Below are positions 43,359-52,161 of a stretch of DNA of 64,000 bases, in pieces (position 1 is the first letter of the stretch; the number at the start of each line of letters is the position of its first letter). The stretch is from Flavobacterium sp. NKUCC04_CG (GTDB lineage: Bacteria; Bacteroidota; Bacteroidia; Flavobacteriales; Flavobacteriaceae), in NCBI RefSeq assembly GCF_019345525.1, contig NZ_JAHKRA010000014.1, positions 1 to 64,000 on the forward strand, written 5' to 3'. The position numbers were made by a program, and so were the translations under genes. The notes under the pieces are model-generated. The model had not been told where the DNA came from. It was given only the letters and a program-made list of their open reading frames with translations, and made no database searches.

Positions 43359-45050
43359 CTAAAAAGGGTGTTTTGCTTCGAATATCATTTTTTGTAGGTT
43401 GGTCGGATGTGTTAATTCTAGAGATTCAGCATGTAGAAATAATCGAGTGGATTTTTGACCGTATAAGTCGTCACCAAGGATAGCACAGCCCAATCCTAAG
43501 TTGTGTGCCGCATGTACACGTAATTGATGCGTTCGACCGGTTATAGGCCAAAAGTGTACTAAAGTATGTTGTTTTCGTCGTTCAATAACCTGCCATTGGG
43601 TTTGAGCGGGTTTACCGTATTCATAACAGACAAGTTGTCGCGGGCGATCATCGAGGTCCACACGAAGGGGTAGCTCTATTTCTCCCTTGTCGTCCTTGGG
43701 AAAGCCATTTAATAAGGCTACATAGCGTTTTTTTACGCTACGATTAATGAATTGGGCTTGTAAATGTTGATGAGCTTCTTTGGTTTTGGCTATAACTAAT
43801 ATGCCTGAAGTAGCCATGTCTAAGCGATGAATAATCAGTGGCCCCGTTGCTTTGGGATAGCGCTCTTTCATACGTTGGTAAACGGAATCTTGGATATATA
43901 TTCCAGGTACGGACAAAAACTCTGCGGGTTTGTTAATAACGACCATGTCGGCATCTTCATAGATAATTTCTAGGTCGACACCTAAAGCAGGATTAACGAG
44001 TAGCGGATTATCGTCAACGGTTAATCCTTGCAGCATATAATTTAAAATCGGTTCGCACTTACCGCGGCAAGCCGGGTAAAAGTATCCGTGTTTTCGGATT
44101 TCGGATTTGGGAGAAGGACCCCACCAAAATTCAGCCATTGCTATGGGCTCTAAATGATTTTGATAAGCGTATTGTAATAAACGCGGAGCAGCACAATCGC
44201 CAGCTGCGGCAGGAGGTTGTAATAGTGCCGTTTCTTTAAAAATAGTTAGTACATCTTTGCGTTGACTAAGTGCATTTAAAAATTGATATTGTTCAAACAA
44301 ACGATTTTGTAAAGCATGGGATTTATTTTTCCGAAAATCTCTTAATTTGCAAATCGTACTTTCAAAAGTATTTAAAGCTGCAAAATGTTGATCCAATCGA
44401 ATGTTCCATTCTTCTACTAAAACGTTTAATTCGTGCTTGTCTCTTAAACTTTGTTTGATTAAATCGGCATTGTATTCTTGATATACTAAGCTGTCTGTTG
44501 AAGCTTCAAGTAGAATCCGTTGTTTTTTACGTTCCTTTTTCTGTTTTTTCAGGACTTCTTTTTTAGCTAGAATCGATTGTTTTGCCTGCTGTTCCAATAT
44601 AACGTATTCGTCTTTTAATTGTAAAAAACGCCCGTCTTGTTCTAGGGTTTCAATCTGAAAATTAATAGCATTAATCTCTTTTTCTCCTTCGAGAAAAAAA
44701 CTATCAGGAGCAAACAAATCAAATATTGGTGGCACAAATCGCGATTGTTGTTTGCCGCTGGGAAGTTTGCCGGAATAGGCTGTTAAATAACCCAATTGGT
44801 TTTGCTTATTTCGAACAACGAGCACTCCAAACATTTTTCCAACAACTGTTTCTTCCTCACTTTTGAAAATGCCCAGTTCAGGAGCCCATTCCCTATTCAG
44901 AAATTGCTGCAATTCTGCTGCGGCTATTTTGGCTAAAGCATGCGGTTCGTAGTAAAAGGGGAAGGTGAATTTTTGAGGTAATTCTATAGTAGAAATATCA
45001 GCAGTAAACGCCTCCCATTTTAAATCGGAATCGGACGGATTAAAAGTCAT
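43359..45050 (-). CDS. Long RluA-family pseudouridine synthase with coiled-coil N-terminal half
   Basis: 563 residues. The C-terminal third (about 345-560) is an RluA catalytic domain with LEIIYEDADMVVINKPAEFLSVPG and the active-site Asp in PLIIHRLDMATSG (near 408), then GRTHQLRVHAAH. The N-terminal two thirds are not found in ordinary RluA: a globular start (MFGVLVVRNKQNQLGYLTAYSGKLP), a coiled coil (about 125-220) and a Cys segment YPACRGKCEPIL (near 322-333). No S4 domain is seen. It should modify a uridine in rRNA or tRNA; the exact site is unknown. A TATTTTTG -7 box lies upstream (45077-45070, minus). Confidence 0.88.
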   Translation of the reverse strand: MTFNPSDSDLKWEAFTADISTIELPQKFTFPFYYEPHALAKIAAAELQQFLNREWAPELGIFKSEEETVVGKMFGVLVVRNKQNQLGYLTAYSGKLPSGKQQSRFVPPIFDLFAPDSFFLEGEKEINAINFQIETLEQDGRFLQLKDEYVILEQQAKQSILAKKEVLKKQKKERKKQRILLEASTDSLVYQEYNADLIKQSLRDKHELNVLVEEWNIRLDQHFAALNTFESTICKLRDFRKNKSHALQNRLFEQYQFLNALSQRKDVLTIFKETALLQPPAAAGDCAAPRLLQYAYQNHLEPIAMAEFWWGPSPKSEIRKHGYFYPACRGKCEPILNYMLQGLTVDDNPLLVNPALGVDLEIIYEDADMVVINKPAEFLSVPGIYIQDSVYQRMKERYPKATGPLIIHRLDMATSGILVIAKTKEAHQHLQAQFINRSVKKRYVALLNGFPKDDKGEIELPLRVDLDDRPRQLVCYEYGKPAQTQWQVIERRKQHTLVHFWPITGRTHQLRVHAAHNLGLGCAILGDDLYGQKSTRLFLHAESLELTHPTNLQKMIFEAKHPF

Positions 45051-45357
45051 AATGCGGTTTTATAATAAACAAAAATACAACCAATTTTGAATAAAATCGA
45101 TTTCATTGCGGTAAACCCCGTATATAGGATATTATTATAAATAAATAACCTCTGTGAGATTTAGTCAATTGGCTGTCATTAAAACAACTTATGCGATTCA
45201 ACGCGAATAGACTAATCTGCGAATAATCGTATAGACGAAGACACAAACAGGCAAATTCTAAAATATTATCATTTTAGCGTAAACTTTAATGATTTAGGCG
45301 TTTGCGCCTTTAGTAGTTTATATTATCTTTGTCGATTCAGTATTAAACGATACAATC
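45051..45357. other. Divergent intergenic region between the RluA-type gene and ffh
   Basis: It contains the minus-strand -7 box TATTTTTG (45077-45070) and the ffh promoter at the right end. No coding frame is seen in between. Confidence 0.5.
45302..45331 (+). promoter_or_regulatory. Promoter of ffh
   Basis: TTG at 45302-45304, a 19-base spacer and TATCTTTG at 45324-45331, 26 bases before the ATG. The same spacing and -7 sequence are used by the SRP RNA promoter at 1622. Confidence 0.8.
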
Positions 45358-46695
45358 ATGTTTGACAATTTAAGTGATAAATTAGATAAAGCCTTTCATA
45401 TACTTAAAGGGCACGGAAAAATTACAGAAGTAAACGTTGCCGATACCTTAAAAGAAGTGCGTAGAGCATTATTGGATGCCGATGTCAATTTTAAAATTGC
45501 CAAGGACTTTACCAGTAGAGTTAAGGACAAAGCCTTAGGACAAGATGTATTGACCACCCTACAACCGGGGCAGTTGATGATTAAAATCGTTAAGGATGAG
45601 TTGATTGAATTGATGGGTGGTGATGTTGCGGGGATTAACCTTTCGGCTTCGCCTTCTATTATTTTAATGTCGGGTTTACAGGGATCTGGAAAAACTACTT
45701 TTTCGGGGAAATTAGCTAATTTTCTAAAGACAAAGAAGAATAAAAAACCCTTATTGGTGGCTTGTGATATTTACAGACCAGCGGCCATCAATCAGTTGCA
45801 AGTTGTTGGAGAGCAAATTGGTGTAGAAGTCTATACCGAAGAGGGTAATAAAAATGCGGTAGAGATTGCTCAAAACGCAATCAAATATGCGAAATCAAAT
45901 GGTTTTAATGTCGTTATCGTCGATACGGCAGGACGTTTGGCTGTTGATGAGCAAATGATGACCGAGATTGCCAACGTACATCAAGCTATTCAACCACAAG
46001 AAACCTTGTTTGTTGTAGATGCAATGACGGGACAAGATGCGGTTAACACGGCAAAAGCCTTTAACGACCGCTTAAATTTTGATGGGGTAATCCTTACTAA
46101 ATTGGATGGAGATACTCGTGGAGGAGCTGCAATTTCGATTAAATCGGTAGTTAATAAGCCAATTAAGTTTATTGGTACTGGAGAAAAGATGGATGCAATA
46201 GATGTATTCTATCCAGATCGTATGGCCGACCGTATTTTGGGAATGGGTGATGTTATTTCCTTAGTAGAGCGTGCACAGGCGCAATACGATGAGGAAGAAG
46301 CGAGAAAAATCCAAAAGAAAATCGCTAAAAATGAATTTGGTTTTGACGATTTCCTTTCTCAAATTCAGCAAGTAAAGAAAATGGGTAATATGAAGGACTT
46401 GGTAGGTATGATACCGGGAGTAGGTAAGGCGTTAAAAGATGTGGACATCGAAGACGATGCCTTTAAACACATCGAGGCTATTATCCATTCGATGACTCCA
46501 GAAGAACGTACCAAGCCGGTTTTGTTAGACGCCAAAAGAAAAGCGCGTATTGCCAAAGGGTCTGGAACAGATATTCAACAAGTCAATCAGTTGTTAAAGC
46601 AATTTGACCAGATGAGTAAAATGATGAAGATGATGCAAGGAGCTAAAGGAAAAAACCTGATGCGCATGATGGGCAACTTAAAAGGAATGCAATAA
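45358..46695 (+). CDS. ffh: Signal recognition particle protein Ffh
   Basis: 445 residues: N domain (1-95, FDNLSDKLDKAFHILKGHGKI), SRP GTPase G domain with GLQGSGKTTFSGKLA (near 105), DTAGRLAVDEQ, DAMTGQDAVN and TKLDGDTRGG, then a Met-rich M domain (about 300-445; MSKMMKMMQGAKGKNLMRMMGNLKGM) that holds signal sequences and the SRP RNA. The RNA partner is encoded at 1655 in this window. folD follows 83 bases downstream. Confidence 0.96.
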   Translation: MFDNLSDKLDKAFHILKGHGKITEVNVADTLKEVRRALLDADVNFKIAKDFTSRVKDKALGQDVLTTLQPGQLMIKIVKDELIELMGGDVAGINLSASPSIILMSGLQGSGKTTFSGKLANFLKTKKNKKPLLVACDIYRPAAINQLQVVGEQIGVEVYTEEGNKNAVEIAQNAIKYAKSNGFNVVIVDTAGRLAVDEQMMTEIANVHQAIQPQETLFVVDAMTGQDAVNTAKAFNDRLNFDGVILTKLDGDTRGGAAISIKSVVNKPIKFIGTGEKMDAIDVFYPDRMADRILGMGDVISLVERAQAQYDEEEARKIQKKIAKNEFGFDDFLSQIQQVKKMGNMKDLVGMIPGVGKALKDVDIEDDAFKHIEAIIHSMTPEERTKPVLLDAKRKARIAKGSGTDIQQVNQLLKQFDQMSKMMKMMQGAKGKNLMRMMGNLKGMQ

Positions 46696-46778
46696 TATAT
46701 ACTAATTAAGGTTTAAGGTTCGCCACGAAGTTTAGACCTTATTTATTTTGAGAAAACAACACATAACATTTTATATCA

Positions 46779-47666
46779 ATGCAACTACTAGACGGTAATA
46801 AGGTATCTAACGATATCAAAGATGAAATTGCAGCCGAAGTTTCGAAAATGGTGGAAAAAGGGGAGAAGGTTCCTCATTTAGCCGCTGTGATTGTAGGAAA
46901 CGATGGAGCTAGTTTAACTTATGTAGGAAGTAAAGTTAAGGCGTGTGAACGCGTTGGATTTGAATCTACTATGGTGCGTATGTCGGGAACTACTTCTGAG
47001 GTCGAACTGTTGGCTAAAATTCAAGAATTGAATGAAAACGACGATATAGACGGTTTTATCATTCAATTGCCTTTGCCTCCGCAAATCGATACCCAAAAAG
47101 TTTTAATGGCGGTTGATCCTAGTAAAGATGTCGATGGATTTCATCCGGAGAATTTTGGAAAAATGGCATTGGATATGACTACTTTCATTCCTGCAACTCC
47201 GTTTGGAATTTTGGAATTATTAGAGCGCTATAATGTAGATACTCAAGGTAAACATACGGTGGTTATTGGTCGTTCCCACATTGTTGGTCGTCCGATGAGT
47301 ATATTGATGGGGAGAAAGGGATTTCCAGGAAACTCCACAGTAACTTTAACACATAGCCATACGAAAAACATTACACAGATTACTTCACAAGCAGATATTA
47401 TCATTTCAGCATTAGGAGTTCCCAATTTCTTAAAAGCCGAAATGGTCAAAGACGATGTAGTTATTATCGACGTAGGTATTACACGTGTACCAGACGAAAA
47501 TGCTCCTCGTGGATATAGAATTACCGGCGATGTCGATTTTGAAAACGTTAGTAAAAAAGCGTCTTTTATAACTCCAGTTCCCGGAGGAGTAGGCCCGATG
47601 ACCATTTCAATGTTGTTGAAAAACACACTTTTGGCTAGAGAGCGACGTGCGTTGATGAAACAATAA
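46779..47666 (+). CDS. folD: Bifunctional methylenetetrahydrofolate dehydrogenase/cyclohydrolase
   Basis: 295 residues with the family motifs YVGSKVKACERVGF (with the catalytic Lys), QLPLPPQIDTQKVL, PSKDVDGFHPEN, VIGRSHIVGRPMSILM and PVPGGVGPMTISML. It interconverts 5,10-methylene- and 10-formyl-tetrahydrofolate using NADP. It is probably read from the ffh promoter and ends at a strong terminator. Confidence 0.96.
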   Translation: MQLLDGNKVSNDIKDEIAAEVSKMVEKGEKVPHLAAVIVGNDGASLTYVGSKVKACERVGFESTMVRMSGTTSEVELLAKIQELNENDDIDGFIIQLPLPPQIDTQKVLMAVDPSKDVDGFHPENFGKMALDMTTFIPATPFGILELLERYNVDTQGKHTVVIGRSHIVGRPMSILMGRKGFPGNSTVTLTHSHTKNITQITSQADIIISALGVPNFLKAEMVKDDVVIIDVGITRVPDENAPRGYRITGDVDFENVSKKASFITPVPGGVGPMTISMLLKNTLLARERRALMKQ

Positions 47667-47690
47667 ACAAAAAATCAAATTCAATATATG

Positions 47691-47728
47691 AAAAACCATC
47701 CTTAATTCTTTGAGGATGGTTTTTTTTA
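47691..47728 (+). terminator. Terminator of folD
   Basis: AAAAACCATCCT (47691-47702) pairs with AGGATGGTTTTT (47713-47724), continued by T. Confidence 0.88.
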
Positions 47729-47763
47729 GATGTAATTTGTAGTTGTTAACCAAGAATATATCC

Positions 47764-49536
47764 ATGGATTTATATCAAAAATTTTTCGATCAGTTTGCTG
47801 CTAAGTTTCACCTTTTAAGAAAAAAGTATCGCATTGTTGGTACTGTTAGACTCGTCGTGGTACTTGCGATAATCTATTTGTTTTATAAATTTTTACGTAC
47901 CGAACAATCGAGTTATCTATGGATGGTTTTAGGATTGGTCGTGTTTTTTGTTATACTGATGCGAATTCACATGAGTATGTCGTGGAAAATGCGTTACCAA
48001 CAAGCCCTGATGGAACTCAATGAGGAAGAAATAGCCTTTATAAAAGAGGATAAGACCGCATTCGATGATGGTAAGGAGTTTTTAGAAACACAACACCCTT
48101 ATACTTACGATTTAGATATATTTGGATCCAAATCGCTCTTTCAGTTTCTTAATAGAACCCGTTCTCATATAGGGAAATTACAATTAGCAAATCTCTTAAA
48201 CAAGGTTTTACCGGCTAATGAAATATTGGAAAATCAGGAAGCGGTTAAAGAGTTATCTACTCAAATTGAGTGGCGACAAGATATTAGTGCTTTGTCGAAA
48301 ATGGCCCCGATTCAAAGTAAAGAATACGAGCGAATTAAAATGTGGGCAAATAGCAATACGGAAACCTTGTCGACTTGGCGTAGTATTTTGTCGTTTGTTG
48401 TGCCGGTCATGCTGTTGATTTCAATTCTCGGTACTTGGCTGTTGGAACAGCAGTTTTGGGGGTATTTGGTTTCATTACTTTTTACGGTCAATCTGATTTT
48501 GGCTACTTCGAAAACTCGGGATATACAGAAGGAAATCATTGGTGCAGATAAGATACACGAAACCATAAATAACTACAGTACGATTATAAGGAAAATAGAG
48601 AAAAGCGAATTTAAAGGCGCTAAGTTACGGCGTTATATTGAGGTTTTTAGTAATGGTGATCGAAAAGCCAGCCGCGAACTAAAAGAGTTGTCCGATTATT
48701 TTGAAAAGATAAACACCATTGCTAACGTCTTTGTGATGGTCGTTTTTAACGGTTTTTTCCAATATCATATTCACGTCTTACAAGGCTTGCTGAAATGGAA
48801 AAAGCAACATGCGGGTTTCGTTCCAATTTGGTTAGATGCTATTGGAGAAATAGAAGCATTAAATGCCTTAGCTAATTATTCGTATAACAATAGAGGTTAT
48901 TGCTTTCCGAGTGTAAACACGGAGGCAAAGATGACTTTTAAGGACTTAGGACATCCGTTAATCAATGCGTCTAAACGCGTAACTAACGATATTGATTTTT
49001 CGAATCAACGCTTTGTTATATTGACTGGATCCAATATGTCCGGAAAGAGTACTTTTTTGAGAACCGTTGGGATCAATTTGGTATTAGCGGGAATAGGTGC
49101 ACCAATTTGCAGCTCCAAAGCCAGTTTCTTTCCGATGCCAATTTTCGTTTCTATGCGTTTGGAAGACTCTCTAAGCGATAGCGAGTCTTATTTCTATGCA
49201 GAGGTTAAAAGATTGAAATTGATTGTGGAATCGGTCAAAGAACAACCGTGTTTTGTATTGTTAGACGAAATCTTACGCGGAACCAACTCTGACGACAAAC
49301 AGTCTGGAACCATAGGAGTTATATTAAAATTGATTAACGACCAGACTTTTGGAATGATTGCAACGCACGACTTAGAGGTTTGTGAAATTACTAAGGATCA
49401 TCCGACGATTTTGACTAATAAATGTTTTGAAGTGGAAATGCATGACGACGAACTCTTCTTTGACTATAAAATACACGACGGTATTTGCAAAAATAAAAAT
49501 GCCACCTTTATCATGAAAAAAATGGGAATTATTTAA
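47764..49536 (+). CDS. Membrane-anchored MutS-family ATPase
   Basis: 590 residues. Two N-terminal membrane helices (about 27-43 and 50-66) and a second hydrophobic pair (about 205-240) frame a MutS-core-like helical region (SLFQFLNRTRSHIGKLQLANLL ... RQDISAL). The C-terminal MutS ATPase has Walker A LTGSNMSGKSTFLRTVG (near 420), MRLEDSLSDSESYFYAE, Walker B CFVLLDEILRGTNSDD (near 497) and ATHD. The mismatch-recognition domain of MutS1 is absent, so it is not the normal mismatch repair protein. Its role is unknown. ATG 47764 is chosen over the in-frame TTG at 47743. The stop lies inside the terminator hairpin. Confidence 0.85.
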   Translation: MDLYQKFFDQFAAKFHLLRKKYRIVGTVRLVVVLAIIYLFYKFLRTEQSSYLWMVLGLVVFFVILMRIHMSMSWKMRYQQALMELNEEEIAFIKEDKTAFDDGKEFLETQHPYTYDLDIFGSKSLFQFLNRTRSHIGKLQLANLLNKVLPANEILENQEAVKELSTQIEWRQDISALSKMAPIQSKEYERIKMWANSNTETLSTWRSILSFVVPVMLLISILGTWLLEQQFWGYLVSLLFTVNLILATSKTRDIQKEIIGADKIHETINNYSTIIRKIEKSEFKGAKLRRYIEVFSNGDRKASRELKELSDYFEKINTIANVFVMVVFNGFFQYHIHVLQGLLKWKKQHAGFVPIWLDAIGEIEALNALANYSYNNRGYCFPSVNTEAKMTFKDLGHPLINASKRVTNDIDFSNQRFVILTGSNMSGKSTFLRTVGINLVLAGIGAPICSSKASFFPMPIFVSMRLEDSLSDSESYFYAEVKRLKLIVESVKEQPCFVLLDEILRGTNSDDKQSGTIGVILKLINDQTFGMIATHDLEVCEITKDHPTILTNKCFEVEMHDDELFFDYKIHDGICKNKNATFIMKKMGII

Positions 49537-49551
49537 TTCCCATTTTTTTTG
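49521..49551 (+). terminator. Terminator overlapping the last codons of the MutS-like gene
   Basis: AATGGGAATTA (49521-49531) pairs with TAATTCCCATT (49534-49544) around TT, then T residues. The stop codon (49534-49536) is part of the stem. Confidence 0.85.
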
Positions 49552-49574
49552 TCGTTAATTTATCATCTAAATAG

Positions 49575-49604
49575 TTGTGTATTTAAAAATTTCAAATAAC
49601 TTTG
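49575..49604 (+). promoter_or_regulatory. Promoter of the membrane protein/winged-helix operon
   Basis: TTG at 49575-49577, a 19-base spacer and TAACTTTG at 49597-49604. The -7 box overlaps the left half of the inverted repeat at 49600-49614. Confidence 0.78.
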
Positions 49605-49614
49605 CAGCACAAAG
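49600..49614. promoter_or_regulatory. Inverted repeat CTTTG-N5-CAAAG, candidate operator 1
   Basis: CTTTG (49600-49604), CAGCA, CAAAG (49610-49614). It covers the -7 box and the expected transcription start. The same arms and spacer length recur at 50586-50600. Confidence 0.5.
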
Positions 49615-49641
49615 TATAGCTATCACAGTCTTTAACCTTAA

Positions 49642-50268
49642 ATGCTATTTAATATGAAAAACAACACTATGGATGATCTGGCGCATATCCGCGAGATGAT
49701 GGAACGCTCATCTCGATTTATCTCGCTCAGTGGTTTGTCTGGAATTGTTGCTGGTTGTTTAGGTTTAGTAGGTGCATTCGGGGCTTATCTCTTAATGCAA
49801 CGGTCGGGATTGGACTATTTTGAAAAGGGTGTGCAAACATATAGTAGTAGTTTGACGGTAGAATTGTTGATTTTAGCCGTGTCAGTTTTGTTGCTTGCCG
49901 TTTTGTTTGGGATTTATTTCACTGTGAAAAAAAGTCGCCGCTTGGATTTACCTATTTGGACTGCTACCACCAAGAAAATGATCTTTAGTTTGGGTGTTCC
50001 CTTGGTAGCAGGTGCTGTTTTTTGTGGAGCCATGCTGTTTCAGAATCATTTTGATTTAATCGCACCTTCTTTGTTGATTTTCTATGGACTAGCTTTGATT
50101 AACGTAGAAAAGTATACTTATGCGGATGTGCGATTTTTGGGTATTCTAGAATTGAGTTTAGGTTTAGTTGCTCTGTTTAATTTAGGGTTAGGTTTAGTAT
50201 TTTGGGCTATAGGTTTTGGAGTTTTACATGTGTTGTACGGTATTATTCTCTATAAAAAGTACAATTAG
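49642..50268 (+). CDS. Four- to six-helix membrane protein of unknown function
   Basis: 208 residues. A polar helical start (MDDLAHIREMMERSSRFISLSGLSG) is followed by hydrophobic helices around 24-45, 66-88, 107-125, 130-146, 156-176 and 180-198. It is a type often found beside winged-helix regulators in Bacteroidota, but its function is unknown. Alternative starts are the Met codons at 49654 and 49669. The regulator gene begins 2 bases after the stop. Confidence 0.78.
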   Translation: MLFNMKNNTMDDLAHIREMMERSSRFISLSGLSGIVAGCLGLVGAFGAYLLMQRSGLDYFEKGVQTYSSSLTVELLILAVSVLLLAVLFGIYFTVKKSRRLDLPIWTATTKKMIFSLGVPLVAGAVFCGAMLFQNHFDLIAPSLLIFYGLALINVEKYTYADVRFLGILELSLGLVALFNLGLGLVFWAIGFGVLHVLYGIILYKKYN

Positions 50269-50270
50269 TC

Positions 50271-50561
50271 ATGGGAATTATCGACGGTTTAAATAAAGAT
50301 TTTGAGAGCAGGGTTCGACTCGGTATGCTATCTATTTTGATGGTCAACGACTGGGTGGATTTTAACGAAATGAAACAACTCTTAAAAGTAACTGACGGTA
50401 ATTTGGCAAGCCATTCCAATGCCCTAGAGAAAAAGGAGTATCTAGAAGTTAAAAAAGAGTTTATTGGTAAAAAACCGAGAACCTCTTACAAAGCAACTGC
50501 ACTGGGAAAGCAAGTGTTTAAAAAGCATTTAGAGGCTTTAGAAAAATTAATGAGACCTTAA
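50271..50561 (+). CDS. Winged-helix transcriptional regulator (HTH_34-like)
   Basis: 96 residues: DFESRVRLGMLSILMVNDWVDFNEMKQLLKVTDGNLASHSNALEKKEYLEVKKEFIGKKPRTSYKATALGKQVFKKHL. This is a compact winged helix with the recognition helix TDGNLASHSNALEK and a basic wing. It is the MarR/PadR-related type found next to membrane proteins in Bacteroidota. It probably regulates the flanking genes, both of whose promoters carry CTTTG-N5-CAAAG. Confidence 0.88.
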   Translation: MGIIDGLNKDFESRVRLGMLSILMVNDWVDFNEMKQLLKVTDGNLASHSNALEKKEYLEVKKEFIGKKPRTSYKATALGKQVFKKHLEALEKLMRP

Positions 50562-50585
50562 CAGGCTTATTTTTTTACCCTTTTG

Positions 50586-50600
50586 CTTTGTATTGCAAAG
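50586..50600. promoter_or_regulatory. Inverted repeat CTTTG-N5-CAAAG, candidate operator 2
   Basis: CTTTG (50586-50590), TATTG, CAAAG (50596-50600). It directly abuts the -7 box TACTTTTG of the next gene. Confidence 0.5.
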
Positions 50601-50608
50601 TACTTTTG
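50601..50608 (+). promoter_or_regulatory. -7 box of the DUF4173 gene
   Basis: TACTTTTG, 25 bases before the ATG, immediately next to candidate operator 2. Confidence 0.6.
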
Positions 50609-50632
50609 AAATAATAATTAAAAAATTGAGAA

Positions 50633-52108
50633 ATGAAAAAACAAATTTTAATCGGGTTGTCTGTATTGTTGTTTATCTTTTTGTTCTACAAACAGGGTTT
50701 GGGAATTAATGTTGCGGTGTTTGCTATAGCTTTATTGGGGTTTACGGTAAATAAGTTCCCTGCAATTTATCAATCCGCTAGGGGAAAATTTTTAATAAGT
50801 GCTGTAGTGTTGACATCATTTTCTTTTGCCTGGTTACCTGATTTTAGTAGTTTTTTCGCATTGATGGTGTCGTTGACGTTATTGCGTATGTATGCAGAGG
50901 ACGCTCGCTTAAATTGGATGTTTGCACCTGCTGTTTTTATCGTAAATAGCTTTTCGGTTATATACAGGGTTTTTCTGCGAAACCTCTGGATAGAGGGAGA
51001 TTTTAAAGTTAAAAATCAGTATGCTTTAAAGCTGCTGATGTATATGGTAATTCCGTTGATTTTCATAAGTGGTTTTGTAGTTATTTACACGAGTAATAGC
51101 GATTATTTATCTCATATAGTTTCGTCTGTTCACTGGGAATTTGATGTTTGGTCCTTGTTGGTTTATGTAGTGTTGGGAATTTGCATTTCATTTGTGTATT
51201 GGGACTGTTGGATTTTAGAGACGATTAAGTCCAATAACTCCAAGTGGAAGCCAACATTTGATAGGGGCAGTAAGGATAAAATTCAAAATATGTTCTCGTC
51301 AGTTGATTTGGATCTAGAGCGTAGGAGTGGTGAAATAACCTTGTTATTGTTAAATGTTTTTCTTGCAGTTTTCTTAGTGTTTTATAATTACGAACAATTT
51401 TTTGACCCATTTGTTGAAGGTAATTTAAGTGCTCAGACGCATCAACGCGTCAATTCACTTATTTTATCGATTGTTATGGCAATTGGATTATTGTTGCTGT
51501 ATTTTAAGGGTGGTTTTAATTTTGATGTAAAAGCAAAACGGTTGAGAAGGCTTGCCTTTACTTGGATTGTATTGAACACAATCATGGTAGTAAGCACTTG
51601 CATTAAAAATTTGGAGTACGTTGTGGCATGGGGATTGACGTATAAACGATTAGGCGTTTTTGTGTTTTTAATGCTGTGTGTGATAGGACTGCTTTTTACT
51701 TATTCGAAAATAAAGGATAAGAAGACTAATTTTTATTTAGTGGATCGGATGTGTATCGTATTTTTTGTTTGCTTGCTAGTTTGTGGAGTTTTCAATTGGA
51801 GTGCACTTATTACGCGTTACAATTTGATGACCGATAAAATTGATTGGAATTATTTAAAAGAAATTGATTCGGGTAATGAATTTTTATTGTTGGACTATGC
51901 ACAACAAAAGAATATCGACACTGGGCAGTATGGGATTGATATTAAGAATTTAATATATAGTGTAACTCAGCAACAGCGAAAAGACGTCCGATCGATGGGC
52001 CTATATTACCAAACTGTCGATTTGGTGACAACCTATCGCGAGCCGATTAATGCTGATATAGATCAAGAGGAATCATCGGCTGTTACCGACGATAGACCTA
52101 TCGAATAA
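50633..52108 (+). CDS. DUF4173/DUF4153-like multi-pass membrane protein
   Basis: 491 residues with about twelve membrane helices, ending in a short soluble tail (DADIDQEESSAVTDDRPIE-like, acidic). The conserved stretch LKLLMYMVIPLIFISGFVVIYTSNSDYL and the C-terminal WNYLKEIDSGNEFLLLDYAQ match the DUF4173 type. Function is unknown. It follows the winged-helix gene by 71 bases with its own -7 box, so it belongs to the same regulated group. Confidence 0.82.
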   Translation: MKKQILIGLSVLLFIFLFYKQGLGINVAVFAIALLGFTVNKFPAIYQSARGKFLISAVVLTSFSFAWLPDFSSFFALMVSLTLLRMYAEDARLNWMFAPAVFIVNSFSVIYRVFLRNLWIEGDFKVKNQYALKLLMYMVIPLIFISGFVVIYTSNSDYLSHIVSSVHWEFDVWSLLVYVVLGICISFVYWDCWILETIKSNNSKWKPTFDRGSKDKIQNMFSSVDLDLERRSGEITLLLLNVFLAVFLVFYNYEQFFDPFVEGNLSAQTHQRVNSLILSIVMAIGLLLLYFKGGFNFDVKAKRLRRLAFTWIVLNTIMVVSTCIKNLEYVVAWGLTYKRLGVFVFLMLCVIGLLFTYSKIKDKKTNFYLVDRMCIVFFVCLLVCGVFNWSALITRYNLMTDKIDWNYLKEIDSGNEFLLLDYAQQKNIDTGQYGIDIKNLIYSVTQQQRKDVRSMGLYYQTVDLVTTYREPINADIDQEESSAVTDDRPIE

Positions 52109-52128
52109 GCCATTTTTATAGCTAAAGT

Positions 52129-52160
52129 AAAGCCCTGCTGTTAGAGCAGGGCTTTGTGTT
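52129..52160. terminator. Terminator between the convergent DUF4173 and permease genes
   Basis: AAAGCCCTGCT (52129-52139) pairs perfectly with AGCAGGGCTTT (52145-52155). Confidence 0.85.
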
Positions 52161-52161
52161 T

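Noticed and set aside
45296..45310. AGGCG/CGCCT stem near the ffh -33 element as an operator
   Set aside because: Only five base pairs and overlapping the promoter; too weak to separate from chance.
49642..52108. Phage-defence or toxin-type system in the membrane protein/winged-helix/DUF4173 cluster
   Set aside because: No nuclease, nucleotide-signalling or toxin motif is present; the proteins are a plain membrane protein, a small regulator and a DUF4173 membrane protein.
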